A DNA stretch of 64,000 nucleotides from Clostridium sp. JN-9 (GTDB lineage Bacteria; Bacillota; Clostridia; Clostridiales; Clostridiaceae), in the NCBI RefSeq assembly GCF_004103695.1, contig NZ_CP035280.1, forward strand, positions 2,604,001-2,668,000, in the 5' to 3' direction. The position numbers and the translations under genes are program-made. This document shows, piece after piece, positions 60,966 to 64,000 of this stretch. The notes beneath the pieces are model-generated. The model searched no databases. It had not been told where the DNA came from and worked only from the letters and a program-made list of their open reading frames with translations. Each line of letters opens with the position of its first letter. Within the stretch, counting starts at the first letter, position 1.

Positions 60966-61325
60966 TTAAGATTTTCTGATTTCATTACAACTTTTACGGC
61001 AGTGGAAATGCTTCTTACAGCATACAAACAGCTTGGATAATAACCATGCTGAAATAGCAAGTACAATACCTACAATAATACTTAAAAATATATATTTTGA
61101 AGTAAATCTCAGGCATTGAAGATAGCCTTGAAACTCACAAAATGTGCAGATTCCCTTAAAATAACTGAGTCCTGCTAAATTAATGGCCAAAATTAATAAG
61201 TCATACATTAAAGCTGAACCAGCTGCCTTCCAGCATTCCATTCTACTGCGGCACAGAAGATTTTGTAATAATACTGCAAATAATCCTGGTACAAGAAAAA
61301 TCAAGAAATATATAAAGTTCAGCAC
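60966..61325 (-). CDS. Small membrane protein, unknown
   Basis: A 119-aa product with three hydrophobic segments (about 3-22, 38-55, 76-100) and a Cys/His/Lys-rich C-terminus (FVCCKKHFHCRKSC). Nine cysteines in all, several near the membrane faces. A GGGGAGGGG site precedes the ATG. Not recognised. It is a single gene after hslO, with a palindrome between them. Confidence 0.6.
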   Translation of the reverse strand: MLNFIYFLIFLVPGLFAVLLQNLLCRSRMECWKAAGSALMYDLLILAINLAGLSYFKGICTFCEFQGYLQCLRFTSKYIFLSIIVGIVLAISAWLLSKLFVCCKKHFHCRKSCNEIRKS

Positions 61326-61340
61326 TGAATTCCCCTCCCC

Positions 61341-61371
61341 TGCATATTATATTTCTTATATATAATATGCA
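61341..61371. repeat. 12-bp stem palindrome
   Basis: TGCATATTATAT (61341-61352) pairs with ATATAATATGCA (61360-61371). It lies between hslO and the small membrane-protein gene. It could be a terminator of hslO without a T run, or a binding site before the next gene. Confidence 0.5.
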
Positions 61372-61426
61372 GAGAATCAGCAAAAGTACCTGAATAAAAG
61401 GGACAAACAGTAACTTTAATGTTTAT

Positions 61427-62305
61427 TTACTTTCTATTCAGCAGTTCACCAATTTGTTCATGAGTGAATAAATATGATTTATTACAGAAATGACATTTCA
61501 GCTCTTCTGTCTTTCCTTCATCATATATGCTCTTTAAGTCCTTCTCTCCTATGCTTATTAAAGCCCTTTCCACTCTTTCTCTAGAGCAGTCACAGCTATA
61601 TACGGGTTTCACACTATCCAGAATTTTTAAATCCATTCCTTCAAATATATATTCTGCAATTTCCTCCACAGTTTTTCCGCTGCTTATTAATGTAGTAATA
61701 GGAGGTATTTCCTGTAATCTGTATGTTATTAAATCTGCTGCTAAATCTTCGCAGTCAGGCATTAATTGAATTATAAAGCCTCCTGCTGCTTTAATGGAAA
61801 GATCGGTATCCACAAGCACTCCTACTCCTACAGCTGATGGTGTCTGCTCTGATGCAGTAAAATAATAAGCAAGATCATCGCCTATTTCTCCGGAAACAAT
61901 GGGTACCTGTCCAACATATGGTTCTTTAAGTCCCATATCTTTAATTACTAAAAGATTGCCCTGCTTTCCTATTGCACCTCCCACATCCAGCTTGCCTTTA
62001 CTGTTTAAAGGAAGATCTATGGATGGATTGGAAATATAACCTTTTACGTGAGTATCTGCATAGGCAATAACTACAATATTCCCCGCTTGTCCTCCGCCAT
62101 TTATTTTCAATGTTAATTTATCTTCTTCATTTTTCAGCATTGCCCCCATTAAAGCACCTGCAGTAAGCATTCTTCCTAAAGCTGCAGAAGCTGTTGCTGC
62201 ACAGCTGTGAATTTTTGTTCCCTTATTTACAAGTTCTGTAGTTATTGCTGCTATTATTCTTACCTTATCATCCTTAGCTGTAGCATGAATTAATTTATCT
62301 GCCAT
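61427..62305 (-). CDS. hslO: Hsp33 redox-regulated chaperone
   Basis: A 292-aa Hsp33. The N-terminal substrate-binding domain includes [27 protein letters not shown]; the C-terminal redox switch has the zinc cysteines in CDCSRE (near 238-243) and CHFCNKSY (near 271-278), all four present. Under oxidation it unfolds and holds unfolded proteins. GAGAGG precedes the ATG. Confidence 0.95.
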   Translation of the reverse strand: MADKLIHATAKDDKVRIIAAITTELVNKGTKIHSCAATASAALGRMLTAGALMGAMLKNEEDKLTLKINGGGQAGNIVVIAYADTHVKGYISNPSIDLPLNSKGKLDVGGAIGKQGNLLVIKDMGLKEPYVGQVPIVSGEIGDDLAYYFTASEQTPSAVGVGVLVDTDLSIKAAGGFIIQLMPDCEDLAADLITYRLQEIPPITTLISSGKTVEEIAEYIFEGMDLKILDSVKPVYSCDCSRERVERALISIGEKDLKSIYDEGKTEELKCHFCNKSYLFTHEQIGELLNRK

Positions 62306-62342
62306 TAATATTCCTCTCTTTCAAAACATTAAATTGTGACAA

Positions 62343-63086
62343 TCATTGTTCCTTCTTTAAAAAATATGCAATTCTTTCTGTGGTATCAGTAATTTTATTA
62401 TGTGTATAGTTATCCAGCTTTTTGATTATAGTAAATCCTGTTTTGTCTAAAATGGCCTCAATCTGGTCATCCTTATATGCTCTTTCTCTATGCTGTTCAT
62501 CAAATCTTTCATAAAGTTCTCCACTTTTTATGAAAAAAGTTATGAACATGTCCACAATTTCCTTGTTAAATTCATTATCCCATATATATACAACATCATC
62601 GTTATCAAAATGATATATATTATTTCCTAATATCTCCGATATTTTATAATATGAATTAATATCAAAAACAAATATTCCATTGCAATTTAAATGATTATAT
62701 ACTCCCTTAAAATACTCTTCAAGATTATTTTCATCTGTAATATAGTTTGTTGAATCCAGGCAGCATGTTATTAAATCAAATTTTTTATTTAAATTTAAGC
62801 TGCATATATCCTGCTGAATAAGTTTTGCTCTGATACCTGTATTCTTAAGTTTGTTTTCAGCTTCACTTAACATTTCAGAAGATAAATCCACTCCCCATAC
62901 CTGCCTGAAACTCTTCCCTATGTACTTGGTTATATTGCCGGTACCACAGGCTAAATCAAGGTAAGCATCTTTATTTATGTTTTCTTCGCTGCAAAGCTGT
63001 ATAATCTTATGAGCCCAGCATGAATAGTCTATATCACAGTTTATTAACTCATCATATATATGAGCAAATTTTTCATAGCACTCCAT
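62343..63086 (-). CDS. Class I SAM-dependent methyltransferase
   Basis: A 247-aa methyltransferase: LDLACGTGNITKYIG (motif I, about 43-57), VWGVDLSSEMLSEAE, and FDLITCCLDSTNYI near 105. The closest general type is the YqeM-like small-molecule group; substrate unknown. It is followed by hslO after 37 nt. A heptamer element lies upstream of its start. Confidence 0.88.
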   Translation of the reverse strand: MECYEKFAHIYDELINCDIDYSCWAHKIIQLCSEENINKDAYLDLACGTGNITKYIGKSFRQVWGVDLSSEMLSEAENKLKNTGIRAKLIQQDICSLNLNKKFDLITCCLDSTNYITDENNLEEYFKGVYNHLNCNGIFVFDINSYYKISEILGNNIYHFDNDDVVYIWDNEFNKEIVDMFITFFIKSGELYERFDEQHRERAYKDDQIEAILDKTGFTIIKKLDNYTHNKITDTTERIAYFLKKEQ

Positions 63087-63103
63087 TAAACCACCCCATT
63101 AAA

Positions 63104-63214
63104 ACAAATAACAAAGATTAAAGATTAAAGATTAAAGATTGTGGATTTTCAGCTGAAGCTGAAAATCTTTAATTTAAGTTTTGCCACCATGGCAAAACTG
63201 TGTTATTTGTTATT
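63104..63214. repeat. Heptamer arms around two hairpins
   Basis: The left arm has four tandem AAAGATT units; stems GATTTTCAGCT/AGCTGAAAATC (63143-63166) and AGTTTTGCC/GGCAAAACT (63177-63199) follow; the right arm is TGTTATTTGTTATT. The hairpins are in reverse order relative to those at 60772. It separates the methyltransferase and spore-protein genes. Confidence 0.75.
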
Positions 63215-63255
63215 ATTTACTTTATGTTAAATATTATATATAAAATTAATTATAG

Positions 63256-63510
63256 TCAATAATTATATTTGATTATATCTCTATTTTTAGGGAGGTTCTT
63301 ATCCTTCTTTCTCTTGGTCATAATACCGCCTATTCTTCCTGTCTCTTCTGCAGTGAGGCCGCTCCAGCCAAGAGCATCAACCTTTTCCTTTAAGCCCAAT
63401 TCCTCTGCGATTTCATATTTCATTTCTTCACGAAGCTTTTCAGCACTGGTGAGCTGTCTATGAGATTTAATTTTGGCTTTAATGACTTTTTTTAAAGGTG
63501 TATTCCCCAT
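63256..63510 (-). CDS. Alpha/beta-type small acid-soluble spore protein, divergent
   Basis: An 84-aa protein. The core KYEIAEELGLKEK has the spore-protease site (Glu-Ile-Ala), followed by WSGLTAEETGRIGGIMTKR, matching the Gly-x-x-Gly-Gly-x-Met region of alpha/beta SASPs that coat spore DNA. It differs from the major forms in its longer basic N-terminus (LKKVIKAKIKSHRQLT) and in Thr-Ala-Glu-Glu in place of the usual Ser/Thr-Arg-x-Asn. AGGAGGG precedes the ATG. Presumed forespore expression; the promoter was not identified. Confidence 0.82.
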   Translation of the reverse strand: MGNTPLKKVIKAKIKSHRQLTSAEKLREEMKYEIAEELGLKEKVDALGWSGLTAEETGRIGGIMTKRKKDKNLPKNRDIIKYNY

Positions 63511-63588
63511 GATAACCCTCCTAATTTGTTTACATTTTAGTATTAGCAGTTATACTGGCTTTTATACTAAAATAGTGCAAAATAAAAA

Positions 63589-63608
63589 GGCAGGGAATAT
63601 TCCCCGCC
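63589..63608 (-). terminator. Terminator of the oppF-type gene
   Basis: GGCAGGGAATATTCCCCGCC forms a near-perfect stem, followed on the minus strand by a T run, 5 bp past the stop. Confidence 0.9.
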
Positions 63609-63613
63609 AATAT

Positions 63614-64000
63614 TTAGAAGAGATGACAAGCTACAAAATGATCCTTTTCTATTTCTTTAAATTCAGGATCCTTTTCCAGACAAATTGGTTTTGCATATCT
63701 GCATCTGGCTGCAAATCTGCATCCAGGTTTAGGATTGATTGGGCTTGGTACTTCGCCCTCCAGCATAATCCTCTTTCTTTTTCTTTCTATCTCAGGATCT
63801 GGTATAGGTATAGCAGAAAGAAGCGCCTGCGTATACGGGTGCAGCGGTTTTTCATATAAATCATGACTGCTGGCCAGCTCCACCATAGTACCTAAATACA
63901 TAACTCCAACTCTGTCTGATATATGTTTAACCATTGAAAGGTCATGTGCTATAAATAAATAGGTTAATCCTAATTCCCTTTGAAGTTTTATAAGTAAATT
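63614..64000 (-). CDS. Oligopeptide/dipeptide ABC transporter ATP-binding protein (C-terminal part)
   Basis: 129 codons of an OppF/DppF-type ATPase, open to the window edge. Visible are the H-loop region [26 protein letters not shown], the Opp-specific [12 protein letters not shown] and the C-terminal Cys segment [14 protein letters not shown] that binds a cluster in some members. Walker A and B lie outside. It drives peptide uptake together with permeases presumably further upstream. Confidence 0.9.
   Translation of the reverse strand, partial: NLLIKLQRELGLTYLFIAHDLSMVKHISDRVGVMYLGTMVELASSHDLYEKPLHPYTQALLSAIPIPDPEIERKRKRIMLEGEVPSPINPKPGCRFAARCRYAKPICLEKDPEFKEIEKDHFVACHLF

Overview
The window is low-GC DNA from an anaerobic, spore-forming Firmicute, most likely a Clostridium in the strict sense. 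The signs are A+T-rich codon use, a small acid-soluble spore protein, a YtxC-type sporulation protein, phosphotransbutyrylase, indolepyruvate ferredoxin oxidoreductase, T-box control of tRNA synthetase genes and strong AGGAGG-type ribosome sites. This is inferred from gene content and style; the species is not identified.

Layout. 1-0.9 kb: the edge of an IS607-type element with an apparently intact tnpB start and a wrecked tnpA. 1.1-19 kb: a cell-surface polysaccharide locus. It holds rfbD, a TagB/TagF-like glycerophosphotransferase and tagD at the left, an ISLre2-type transposase, then a long minus-strand block: rfbA-rfbB-rfbC, flippase, CDP-alcohol phosphotransferase, three GT2 glycosyltransferases, a polymerase/ligase, a PglF/CapD-like dehydratase, a short PglC-like initiating transferase and an epimerase-like protein. 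19.3-24.5 kb: a two-domain amidase, a TPR protein, phosphoglucomutase and ribosomal protein L25. 24.6-29 kb: an Orn/Lys/Arg decarboxylase, a small Cys-containing protein, an IS1595-like element with doubled ends and an unknown gene. 29-34 kb: glnA-ptb-iorA-iorB, which looks like an amino-acid fermentation operon. 34-41 kb: an FMN-dependent hydroxy-acid enzyme, DUF523, MutS2, a U32 protein and a GT4 glycosyltransferase. 41.4-44.7 kb: two propeller-like proteins and a Cys-rich protein of unknown function. 44.8-57.5 kb: housekeeping genes (zapA, pheST with T-box, TrmH-type methylase, trkA/trkH, infC-rpmI-rplT with leader, thrS with T-box, ytxC, a DUF6873-type gene). 57.5-61 kb: a coiled-coil gene broken by heptamer repeats, a RelA/SpoT-domain protein with an overlapping small partner, five tRNAs and a second IS1595-like element. 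61-64 kb: membrane protein, hslO, methyltransferase, a spore protein and the end of an oppF-type gene.

Three layers of repeats run through the window. (1) Two IS1595-like elements and two ~130-bp non-autonomous elements share the same terminal repeats. (2) A dispersed family is built of 7-bp tandem repeats, often as two arms around a pair of hairpins; one array lies inside a coding sequence and shifts its frame. (3) A ~43-nt hairpin occurs downstream of two minus-strand genes.

The best candidates for something undescribed are the heptamer family with its in-gene copy, the IS1595-like transposases that seem to lack catalytic aspartates, the RelA-domain/small-partner pair, the amidase with one dead domain, and the propeller/Cys-rich cluster. 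All family assignments come from reading motifs by eye; no database search was run.
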